The notes under the pieces: generated by a model
The model's database searches: none
Seen by the model: only the letters and a program-made list of their open reading frames with translations
Told to the model about the DNA's origin: nothing
In this document: positions 1 through 6,756 of the stretch, one piece after another
Numbering within the stretch: position 1 is the stretch's first letter
Layout: every line of letters begins with the position of its first letter
Translations under genes and position numbers: made by a program
DNA from: Streptomyces cavernae
Lineage (GTDB): Bacteria > Actinomycetota > Actinomycetes > Streptomycetales > Streptomycetaceae
Reading direction: 5' to 3'
Assembly (NCBI RefSeq): GCF_004023625.1
Contig: NZ_RPDJ01000020.1
Coordinates: forward strand, 62,001-126,000
DNA: 64,000 nucleotides

Positions 1-1417
1 GGGTCTTGACGACGACCGCGCCGGTGCCGGAGAACAGCATGCTGAACAGGCCGCCGCCCGGCAGACCCGCGCCTTCGATGCGGCGGATCTCGGTGTCCAG
101 TGCCTCGTCGAACGCGAGGACACCGCGCGCGCTGGTGTAGAGCTGCTCGCCCTGGAGGCGGATGACGAAGAGACGGCTGGCCTCGTCGGCGAGGAACACC
201 TCGCCGTCCCCTGAGCAGCGCATCAGGGACATGCCCTGGCCGGTGAGCTGCCCGGTCAGCTTGCCGAGCAGTCCGGAACCCTTGTGGGCGAAGTCGATGT
301 CGCCCTGGTAGGCGACCATGCTGCCCTGCTTGGCCAGGATGTTCGCGCCCTTGGTGAGGGTGGCCCGCACCAGCTCGGTGTTCTGCTCGGTCCAGCGGTC
401 GCCGACGGGTGCTTCGGCGTACTTCGTCAGGACCACGCGAAGGCCCGCTTCGGCTGGGACCGGCGCGAGCGCCGTGGCACCGCCGAAGGGCTGGGCCTGG
501 CCTGGGAAGGCCGCGGGGGCGCCGGGAGGCGTGAAGGGACCGCCGACGGGGGCGGAGGTGCCGGGCGGCGTGAACGGACCGCCGGTGGGGGCGGCGCCGG
601 GCGGCGTGAACGGTCCGCCCTGCGGGGCGGTCCCCGGTGCGGGCGGGGCCGCCGGTGGCGGCACGCTGCCGGCGGGCGGTGTGTTCAGGGACGCGGCGAT
701 GGTCTGCGCCGCGTGCACCGAGGGCGAGGGCGCCGAGGCGGGCGGCGGGGTCGTCGCTCCGGGGGGCGGCGCGAAGCCCTGTGCGGGAGCCGGCGCGGGG
801 GCCGGTGCGGGCGTGCCCGGCGGGGCGAACGCGGGGGGCGCGAAGCCCGGCGCGGCTCCGGCCTGCGGCTGCTGCGCGGCGGGCTCCTCCTCGGCGACCT
901 CTCCGCCGAAGTTCTTCAGAAGCGCGTCGAGACCACCGTCGAAGCCCTGGCCCACGGCAGCGAACCGCCACACGTCCTTGAGGTAGAAGTCGCCCAGCAT
1001 CACCGCTCGTTCGGTGGAGAACTCCGAACCGTCGAAGGAATACCGGGCCACCTCCTCGCCGCCGGCGACGATCCGGATGTACCCGGGGGCGATCTGTGAC
1101 ATCTGCCCGGCGCCGTCGATGGTCGCCGTGAACGACAGCTTCTGGATCTTCGGCGGGATCTTTTCGAGTGTCACACGGAACGATTCCGTGTCGCCCGCCT
1201 GGGTGCCGAGCAGCTGAATGGAATCCTCGGGGGTCTTCGGCTGGTTGAAGAAGACGAAGTACCGGTCGTCCGAGAGCTTTTCGTCGGCATCGAGACCGAA
1301 GCAGCTGATGTCGAAGGTCAGTCCGGGGCCGGAGATCTGCACGCCTACGTACAGATCCGTGCCCGCGGTGAGGTCACTGATCTTGGCCTTGTGGCCGCGC
1401 TGGAATTCCCTGGCCAT
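1..1417 (-). CDS. TerD-domain / AIM24-domain protein, C-terminus cut off by window edge
   Basis: About 472 codons are visible before the gene runs off position 1. The N-terminal 190 residues look like a TerD/tellurium-resistance calcium-binding domain (start MAREFQRGHKAKISDL, then DISCFGLDADEKLSDDRYFVFFNQ). A Pro/Ala-rich linker of roughly 140 residues follows, with three copies of GGPFTPPG. The last visible part resembles the AIM24 (DUF124) beta-sandwich family (MVAYQGDIDFAHKGSGLLG). TerD proteins are linked to stress tolerance and calcium binding; the exact role of this fusion is not known to me. The ATG at 1415-1417 follows a GGGGGA purine stretch. The family and domain order are fairly secure; the true end lies outside the window. 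Confidence 0.85.
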   Translation of the reverse strand, partial: MAREFQRGHKAKISDLTAGTDLYVGVQISGPGLTFDISCFGLDADEKLSDDRYFVFFNQPKTPEDSIQLLGTQAGDTESFRVTLEKIPPKIQKLSFTATIDGAGQMSQIAPGYIRIVAGGEEVARYSFDGSEFSTERAVMLGDFYLKDVWRFAAVGQGFDGGLDALLKNFGGEVAEEEPAAQQPQAGAAPGFAPPAFAPPGTPAPAPAPAPAQGFAPPPGATTPPPASAPSPSVHAAQTIAASLNTPPAGSVPPPAAPPAPGTAPQGGPFTPPGAAPTGGPFTPPGTSAPVGGPFTPPGAPAAFPGQAQPFGGATALAPVPAEAGLRVVLTKYAEAPVGDRWTEQNTELVRATLTKGANILAKQGSMVAYQGDIDFAHKGSGLLGKLTGQLTGQGMSLMRCSGDGEVFLADEASRLFVIRLQGEQLYTSARGVLAFDEALDTEIRRIEGAGLPGGGLFSMLFSGTGAVVVKT

Positions 1418-1664
1418 GCGTTTTGACCGTCCCCCATCCCGTATTGCGAGTGCGTCGCGCCAGGCTAACGGCAAATCACGGCCGGGGAAGAAGCCGGTAC
1501 AGACCCGGTACACAATCTCCTATCTGACAAGATCGCCCTCCATGGGCAAAACCCGGCCGACCGGCGCGCGCTGACGGGCCGACCCGACGGCCGACCGGGG
1601 AGCCGCCGCCGACGGGTGAACCGGGCGATCGGCAGACTTGCGACGCGCAGCGACGCACGGCCGG

Positions 1665-1718
1665 CTCTCGACGCCCAGCCGGCTCTCGACGCGCAGCCCA
1701 CTCTCGACGCGCAGCGAC
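1665..1718. repeat. Three tandem 18-bp repeats in an intergenic region
   Basis: The gap at 1418-1774, between the TerD-type gene and the metallopeptidase 3' end, contains units of the form CTCTCGACGCSCAGCC starting at 1665, 1683 and 1701. They are flanked on both sides by a copy of GCGCAGCGACGCACGGCCG (about 1645 and 1709). Otherwise the gap shows only the probable 5' leader of the TerD gene. No gene is supported. Confidence 0.75.
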
Positions 1719-1774
1719 GCACGGCCGATGTGCGACTGGCAGCCGATTTGTCTGCTCTCCGGTTCGCGGTCCGG

Positions 1775-2389
1775 TCACGGTACGTGCCGTCGGTTCTCTC
1801 CGTCAGGGGCGGGCTGGTGCCGCAGCCGGTCGGCCGCGACCACGCCCTCCAGATAGCCGCGGGCCCGTTCGGTGCGCGGGTAGGCGTCAAGAAGCCGCCA
1901 GAACCGGGGGCCGTGTCCGGGGACGAGCAGATGGGCGAGTTCGTGGACGAGGACGTAGTCGACCACGTATTCGGGCATGCCCTGGAGCCGGTGCGAGAGG
2001 CGGATGCTGCCCTCGGAGGGGGTGCAGGAACCCCAGCGGGTGTTCTGGTTGGTCACCCAGCGGACCGAGCTCGGCCGGGCCCGGCCCTCGAAGTACAGCT
2101 CGGACAGGCGGGCGGCCCGCTCGGAGAGCTCCGCGTCACCGAGCACCCGTTTGCTCTCCTGCGCTGCCAGCTTGTCGAGCATGACGCTCACCCAGCGCTG
2201 CTCCTCCGCCTTGGACATCCGAGCGGGAATGAGCACGATGGTGCGATCGCCCTCGCGGTACGCGGAGACCGTCCGGCGACGGCGCGTGCTCCTGCGAACC
2301 TCGATCGCGCTCGCCCCCGAGCCGCTCGGCGGCTGGCTCGTCGTACTGCGCTGTGGGGTTCCGGCGCTGTGCAGTGGGTCGGCGGGCAC
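1775..2389 (-). CDS. YgjP/M48-like zinc metallopeptidase (DUF45, SprT-like)
   Basis: A 204-residue cytoplasmic protein with the zinc-protease motif HELAHLLVPGHGPRFW near residues 150-165, where two His and the Glu are as expected for gluzincins. The upstream stretch WVTNQNTRWGSCTPSEGSIRLSHRL is the characteristic YgjP/DUF45 core (only parts are needed to recognise it: TRWGSC and IRLSHRL). The first 45 residues are basic and probably disordered. It is divergent from the E1-like gene at 2617. Substrates are not known for this family. The ATG at 2389 was kept because the N-terminal region is rich and continuous up to it. Family assignment is strong; biological role is open. Confidence 0.85.
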   Translation of the reverse strand: MPADPLHSAGTPQRSTTSQPPSGSGASAIEVRRSTRRRRTVSAYREGDRTIVLIPARMSKAEEQRWVSVMLDKLAAQESKRVLGDAELSERAARLSELYFEGRARPSSVRWVTNQNTRWGSCTPSEGSIRLSHRLQGMPEYVVDYVLVHELAHLLVPGHGPRFWRLLDAYPRTERARGYLEGVVAADRLRHQPAPDGENRRHVP

Positions 2390-2492
2390 GCCATGACGTT
2401 ACCCGCTCCACCTGGGGGAAGTCCCGCCTCCGGGAGGGTTCGGTTCCGATCTGCAATCCATGCGTCTGATTTGTACGACGAACCCTCACAGC

Positions 2493-2501
2493 TGTGGATA
2501 A
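2493..2501 (-). promoter_or_regulatory. DnaA-box-like 9-mer
   Basis: The reverse complement of 2493-2501 reads TTATCCACA, the classical DnaA box. It lies in the divergent region between the metallopeptidase (start 2389) and the E1-like gene (start 2617). A single box in a large genome can occur by chance; a regulatory role is only a possibility. Confidence 0.3.
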
Positions 2502-2616
2502 CTTTCGGCACGATTCGGGCGGAGCGGGCATGCTGGCGGTCGACCGGCAGGCCCGAGACGGACGATGCCGGTCTGCTCTGCGGGATGACTACGGGACGGT
2601 ACACGGGGGTCGCTTC

Positions 2617-3831
2617 ATGCATCCGATGGTGAAACCCGCGCTGCGGCGCGGCTGGCGGGACCGCAACACCGTGCAGTTCGGCGTCGCGCCGGCGCACGCG
2701 ATGCTGCTGGGTCCGGTGGACACGGCGACGGGCAGCTTCCTGGAACTGCTCGACGGGACACGCGGGCTCCTCCTGTTACGCGAGGAGGCCCGTCGGATGG
2801 GGCTGCCGGACGGCCATGCCGACGCAGTGGTGGACCGGCTCGCCGGGGCGGGCCTGCTGGACGACGCGACCGGCGGCGGTCCGGCCGCCGACGCGCTGCG
2901 CCGGAAGGAGGCGGTGCTGGACCGGCTTCGGCCGGACCTCGCCTCACTCTCCCTGGTCACCTGCGAACCGGGAGGCGCCATGGCCGGGCTCGCCGCTCGC
3001 CGTTCGCTTCACGTCCAGGTGCGCGGCGCGGGCCGCGTCGGAGCGGCGCTGGCCGCGACGCTCGCGGGCGCGGGCGTGGGCCGCGTCGAGGTGGTGGACG
3101 GCGGCTGTGTGGAGCCGTGGGACGTGGCGCCGGGCGGACTGCCCGCCGAGTCGGTGGGCGAGCGCAGGGACGCGGCGGCACGCCGGGTCGTACGAGGAGC
3201 GGCACCGGACCGGCCGCCCCGCCGCGCGACCCGGCCCTGCTCGGACGACGCGGAGCCCGGGCTGGCCCTGGTGGTCCTCGCCCCGCGCGACGGGCTCGCC
3301 GCATATGTGCCCGACCCGGCCGCGGCCGAGCGGTTCGTCGCCTCGGGGACACCGCATCTCTACGTGGGCGTCCTCGAAGGCACGGGAGTCGTCGGGCCGT
3401 TGGTCCTTCCGGGCGAGACGGGCTGCGCCGGATGCATGGAGCGGGCGCGGATGGACCGGGATCCGGCCTGGCCGCGACTGCTGGCCCAGTGGCGCTCGGG
3501 GCGCGGCCGCCGGGTTCCGGCCTGCGATCTGGCGCTGTCCGGGGCGGTCGCGGGGCTGGCGGCGGCCCATGCCCTGGCCTTCCTCGACGGCCGGCCGCCG
3601 TCCAGCGCGGGGGCCCGCTGGGAGGTGTCACTGCCGGGGCTCGACTGGCACGCGCGGCCCGTGTGGGCGCACCCGGCATGCCCGTGTGGCGCGATGGACA
3701 GAGCTAAAAGGGAGCACTCCTCGGCGGACGGGGGGCGGCACGAGACAATGGCGGAGCAACAGCCGCCAACGGAGTCAGGCCGTCAGGGACACCCGGCGCG
3801 GCTGTCTGGGACTTGGAGGGCGCATGTCTGA
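2617..3831 (+). CDS. E1-like ThiF-family adenylyltransferase homologue
   Basis: A 404-residue protein with a Rossmann nucleotide-binding core (VRGAGRVGAALAATLAGAGV near residues 125-145 followed by VEVVDGG) and two cysteine pairs (CAGC in the middle, CPCG near the end) that probably bind zinc, as in ThiF/MoeB/E1 enzymes. The catalytic adenylation residues are not obvious to me, so it could be a substrate-binding relative rather than an active enzyme. The start at 2617 follows GGGGG at a good spacing; upstream in-frame codons lack a ribosome site. Its last 8 bases overlap the start of the UbiB-like gene, which suggests translational coupling. It is not next to any recognisable ubiquitin-like or RiPP precursor gene. 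Confidence 0.75.
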   Translation: MHPMVKPALRRGWRDRNTVQFGVAPAHAMLLGPVDTATGSFLELLDGTRGLLLLREEARRMGLPDGHADAVVDRLAGAGLLDDATGGGPAADALRRKEAVLDRLRPDLASLSLVTCEPGGAMAGLAARRSLHVQVRGAGRVGAALAATLAGAGVGRVEVVDGGCVEPWDVAPGGLPAESVGERRDAAARRVVRGAAPDRPPRRATRPCSDDAEPGLALVVLAPRDGLAAYVPDPAAAERFVASGTPHLYVGVLEGTGVVGPLVLPGETGCAGCMERARMDRDPAWPRLLAQWRSGRGRRVPACDLALSGAVAGLAAAHALAFLDGRPPSSAGARWEVSLPGLDWHARPVWAHPACPCGAMDRAKREHSSADGGRHETMAEQQPPTESGRQGHPARLSGTWRAHV

Positions 3832-5215
3832 TCTTCCCCGGAAGGCGGTCACCCGAACCGCCAAGCTCGCCGCGCTACCGATCGGCTTCGCCGGGCGGGC
3901 TACCTGGGGGCTCGGCAAACGGATCGGGGGCAAGTCCGCCGAGATCGTCGGACGCGAGCTGCAACAGCGCACGGCCGAGCAACTGTTCAAGGTGCTCGGC
4001 GAACTCAAGGGTGGGGCGATGAAGTTCGGGCAGGCGCTGTCCGTCTTCGAGTCGGCGCTGCCCGAGGAGATCGCGGGCCCCTACCGAGCCGCACTGACGA
4101 AGCTCCAGGAGGCCGCGCCGCCGATGCCGACGAGCACGGTGCACTCGGTGCTGGCGGAGCGGATCGGCGAGGACTGGCAGGAGTACTTCCTGGAGTTCGA
4201 GGACAAGCCCGCGGCAGCGGCCTCGATCGGCCAGGTGCACCGGGCGGTGTGGCACGACGGGCGCGAGGTCGCGGTCAAGGTGCAGTACCCGGGCGCGGGC
4301 GAGGCCCTGCTGTCCGATCTGAACCAACTTGCCCGATTTTCCCGGCTTCTGGGTCCGCTCATCCCCGGCATGGACATCAAGCCACTCATCTCGGAACTGC
4401 GCGACCGGGTCTCGGAGGAGCTGGACTACGGCCTGGAGGCACAGGCCCAGCAGGCACACGCCGAGGAGTTCGCGGACGACCCGGACGTCCTGGTACCCGA
4501 GGTGGTCCACCAGTGCGACCAAGTGTTGATCACGGAATGGGTGGAGGGCATTCCCCTCTCGGAGGTGATCGCGGACGGCACGCAGGAGCAGCGTGACCGC
4601 GCCGGCCAGTTGCTGGCCCGCTTCCTCTTCTCCGGCCCGGCCCGTACGGGCCTGCTGCACGCCGATCCACACCCGGGCAACTTCCGTCTGCTGCCGGACG
4701 AGAAGGACGGATGGCGGCTGGGGGTCCTGGACTTCGGGACGGTCGACCGGCTGCCCGGCGGCCTGCCCACCCAGATCGGCGACGCGCTGCGCATGACGCT
4801 CGGCGGAGATGCCGAGTCGGTCTACGCGATGCTGTGCGAGGAGGGCTTCGTCAAGGAGTCCATCGATCTGGACCCGGACGCGGTTCTCGACTACCTCCTG
4901 CCGATCATCGAACCGGCGCAGGTGGACGACTTCACCTTCACCCGCGGCTGGATACGCAGCCAGGCGGCCCGTGTGGCCGACCCCCGCTCCCCCGCCCATC
5001 AGCTGGGCAAGCAGCTCAACCTGCCGCCGGCGTACCTGTTGATCCACCGGGTCACCCTGAGCACCATCGGGGTGCTGTGCCAGCTGGGAGCGACGGTTCG
5101 GCTGCGGGAGGAACTGGAGGCGTGGCTGCCGGGGTTCCTGGCGGACGAGGAACTCGTGGAGGAGGACCCGCTGGAGGACGGGCTTCTGGAGGGGGACTCG
5201 GCGGCTGAGGCATGA
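3824..5215 (+). CDS. UbiB/ABC1/AarF-family atypical kinase
   Basis: A 463-residue protein with the hallmarks of the UbiB family: the family-specific KxGQ motif (KFGQ, residues 67-70), the Ala-rich nucleotide loop (AAAASIGQVH), the lysine of VAVKVQYPG, the catalytic loop LHADPHPGN and the LDFG metal-binding motif. UbiB proteins are ATPases or kinases tied to isoprenoid-lipid (quinone) metabolism; Streptomyces copies are mostly uncharacterised. The ATG at 3824 lies within the end of the E1-like gene and is preceded by GGAGGG at 3815-3820. The acidic C-terminus (repeated EE/ED) is probably a disordered tail. Confidence 0.88.
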   Translation: MSDLPRKAVTRTAKLAALPIGFAGRATWGLGKRIGGKSAEIVGRELQQRTAEQLFKVLGELKGGAMKFGQALSVFESALPEEIAGPYRAALTKLQEAAPPMPTSTVHSVLAERIGEDWQEYFLEFEDKPAAAASIGQVHRAVWHDGREVAVKVQYPGAGEALLSDLNQLARFSRLLGPLIPGMDIKPLISELRDRVSEELDYGLEAQAQQAHAEEFADDPDVLVPEVVHQCDQVLITEWVEGIPLSEVIADGTQEQRDRAGQLLARFLFSGPARTGLLHADPHPGNFRLLPDEKDGWRLGVLDFGTVDRLPGGLPTQIGDALRMTLGGDAESVYAMLCEEGFVKESIDLDPDAVLDYLLPIIEPAQVDDFTFTRGWIRSQAARVADPRSPAHQLGKQLNLPPAYLLIHRVTLSTIGVLCQLGATVRLREELEAWLPGFLADEELVEEDPLEDGLLEGDSAAEA

Positions 5216-5322
5216 GCGGATCCGGGTGACCCGAAGGGGACCCGGGTGATCCGAAGGACACGGCCCCGCGTTCCCGAATCCAGGCTGACGCGGGCACGGG
5301 TGTCGCAGAAGGAGTGAACGCC

Positions 5323-5358
5323 CCGCGGGGGCGGGTCCTTCTGGACCCGCCCCCGCGG
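5323..5358. terminator. Bidirectional terminator hairpin
   Basis: A perfect 16-bp stem (CCGCGGGGGCGGGTCC pairing with 5343-5358) and a TTCT loop lie between the convergent UbiB-like gene and the wblC operon. It probably stops transcription from both sides. Confidence 0.85.
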
Positions 5359-5410
5359 ACAGTACGCGCCTCACGGGAACCGGGAGGCCACCGCTACCGG
5401 TGTGGTTCGG

Positions 5411-5734
5411 TCACTGCATCACGGCCATCGCCAGCGCCCGGCGGGCGCGCAGCGACGCGCGCTCCGCACGGCGCTGCATCCGGCGGGCCACCGCCAGGCG
5501 GATCGCCCGGCGCTCCGCCTCGGCCGCCCTGTGGCGCTCGTGCATATGCGCACGTGCCAGTGCTTCTGGGATGAGTTGCATCTCTCGGGTCCTGTTCTGA
5601 CGCGAGTCGTTCGCGCCGGTGGTGGTGAAGTCTGGAATCGCGGAGCCTGCGGGCTCGCTGGTGGACGGCTTCATCGGGGCCTGCTTCTGGGGGTCGTGCG
5701 TCAGTGGGCGGTCGATCGTTCCTCGGGTGTTCAT
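5411..5734 (-). CDS. Hypothetical basic protein co-transcribed with wblC
   Basis: A 107-residue protein of no recognised family. The N-terminal half is polar; the C-terminal half is a predicted long helix very rich in Arg and Ala (RAAEAERRAIRLAVARRMQ and similar), which could bind nucleic acid. Its ATG overlaps the wblC stop codon by 4 bases (ATGA), so it is almost certainly translated from the wblC mRNA and would be induced with it. Whether it helps in the antibiotic response is only an inference from this coupling. Confidence 0.7.
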   Translation of the reverse strand: MNTRGTIDRPLTHDPQKQAPMKPSTSEPAGSAIPDFTTTGANDSRQNRTREMQLIPEALARAHMHERHRAAEAERRAIRLAVARRMQRRAERASLRARRALAMAVMQ

Positions 5735-6099
5735 GCCGTGACCGGGTTCTTGCGCGGGCGACCACGGGGCCGCTTGCGGGCCACGACCACACCCTGGACG
5801 AACAGCTCGCCACCCCAGACGCCCCAGGGCTCACGCCGCTCCTTGGCCCCGGCGAGGCAGGCCTCGATCAGCGGGCAGGTGCGGCAGAGGGACTTGGCGT
5901 ACTCGACGTCCGCCGGCGACTCGGCGAAGAAGACCTCCGGGTCGTAGGAACGGCAGGGGACGGGCACGCCCAGGTTCTCGATGGCGTCGTCGAGCGCGGT
6001 GAGCGCAGTGAGCGGGGTCAAGGTGGAGTCCTCCGTGAGGCCGGGCGGGGGGATCGTTTCGGAAGGCGGTACGGACGGGGCGTGCGCTTCGAGTTGCAC
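5731..6099 (-). CDS. wblC: WhiB-family antibiotic-stress regulator WblC/WhiB7
   Basis: A 122-residue Wbl protein. Four cluster-binding cysteines are present (PVPCRSYDPE, then LCRTCPLIEAC), followed by the GVWGG turn and the C-terminal AT-hook RGRPRKN that separates WblC/WhiB7 from other Wbl proteins. WhiB7-type regulators bind an iron-sulphur cluster and the housekeeping sigma factor and switch on intrinsic antibiotic resistance genes, including their own. I chose the GTG at 6099, with GAGGAAG eight bases upstream; a GTG at 6189 would give a longer form but has no proper ribosome site. Expression is probably controlled by the long leader described separately. Confidence 0.95.
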   Translation of the reverse strand: MQLEAHAPSVPPSETIPPPGLTEDSTLTPLTALTALDDAIENLGVPVPCRSYDPEVFFAESPADVEYAKSLCRTCPLIEACLAGAKERREPWGVWGGELFVQGVVVARKRPRGRPRKNPVTA

Positions 6100-6208
6100 G
6101 GTTTCGTCTTCCTCGTCTGGTCGTTCCGGCCCTGTTGGGGCCGGGAGGCGGCTGGTACCGGGTCTTACTTGTTCCCGAGGCCCCTTCACTCCGTCATCCC
6201 CGTTCGGG

Positions 6209-6252
6209 GAAAACAGAAGGGCCGCGGATCCCGGGTGGGGTTCCGCGGCCCT
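6209..6252 (-). terminator. wblC leader attenuator (intrinsic terminator)
   Basis: On the minus strand an 11-bp GC stem (AGGGCCGCGGA, 6242-6252, pairing with 6218-6228) is followed by TCTGTTTTC (6209-6217). It lies between the upstream ORF and the wblC start, where the known whiB7/wblC transcription attenuator is expected. A small second hairpin (CCCCGTTCGGGG, 6199-6210) follows. Confidence 0.85.
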
Positions 6253-6262
6253 GAAGGCGCCG

Positions 6263-6281
6263 GCCTGATCGAGGATCAGGC
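6263..6281 (-). promoter_or_regulatory. Palindromic hairpin overlapping the stop of the wblC leader ORF
   Basis: GCCTGATC, a 3-base loop and GATCAGGC form a perfect 8-bp stem immediately upstream of the attenuator. The stop codon of the leader ORF (6276-6278) lies inside it, so a ribosome reaching or stalling near the ORF end would change its folding. It may act in the choice between terminator and antiterminator. Confidence 0.6.
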
Positions 6282-6596
6282 TGGATCACTCCAGGGTTCA
6301 GGCCCACGGAAGGCCCACATCGTCAGGTGCTGCTTCGTCTGCTTCCGGGATCCGGCACCGGCCGCCGCAAAGGCATAGGCGTGCGCCTGTGCCTCTACTG
6401 CTTCCAGTGCCTGAGTCGGTCGCTCATTGCGCTCGCGGACAGGGAGGCCCGAGAGAGACAGGACGGACACCGGACGGTCGGCACGAATGCGGGACACACC
6501 GGTGGCCAGGGTCGAGGCGCCGGACATGCACAGGAAGACGACGGAGGGATCGGTCAGTTTGACGGTGCTGGTGGAGCTGGGGCTGATGCTGATCAC
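6276..6596 (-). CDS. Upstream leader ORF of wblC
   Basis: A 106-codon ORF starting at GTG 6596 with a very good ribosome site (AGAGGAGG eight bases upstream). It lies between the promoter and the attenuator in the long wblC 5' leader. The product has no recognisable domain. In mycobacteria and Streptomyces, translation of an ORF in the whiB7/wblC leader controls read-through of a terminator, so that ribosome-targeting drugs induce the gene. The position of this stop codon within a hairpin next to the terminator fits that model. The peptide is probably regulatory rather than functional in itself; a shorter translated form is possible. Confidence 0.65.
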   Translation of the reverse strand: MISISPSSTSTVKLTDPSVVFLCMSGASTLATGVSRIRADRPVSVLSLSGLPVRERNERPTQALEAVEAQAHAYAFAAAGAGSRKQTKQHLTMWAFRGPEPWSDPA

Positions 6597-6703
6597 TTCA
6601 ATCGCCTCCTCTCGGCGCCTCAGGGACCGTGGGAACGGCCCGGGGTTGTTAAGTACACCACGAAATCGGCGCCTTAGAGAAGGCCGCCGCTTCCGTGCTT
6701 AAG

Positions 6704-6743
6704 AACCTATGGGGATTGCTGGGGCATGCGCAAACTATTTTTT
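6704..6743 (-). promoter_or_regulatory. Probable autoregulated wblC promoter
   Basis: On the minus strand there is a -35 TTGCGC (6728-6733), an 18-bp spacer and a -10 TAGGTT (6704-6709). An A/T-rich tract (AAAAAATAG, 6735-6743) sits one base upstream of the -35, the arrangement reported for WhiB7-dependent promoters, where the AT-hook contacts DNA just upstream of the -35. Transcription would start near 6697, giving a leader of about 600 bases. Confidence 0.75.
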
Positions 6744-6756
6744 CGACGAGTTCGCG

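Noticed and set aside
2136..5374. Many long open frames opposite or overlapping the E1-like and UbiB genes
   Set aside because: They are Arg/Pro/Ala-rich, have no ribosome sites and follow from high GC in the real genes. The same holds for long antisense frames throughout the window.
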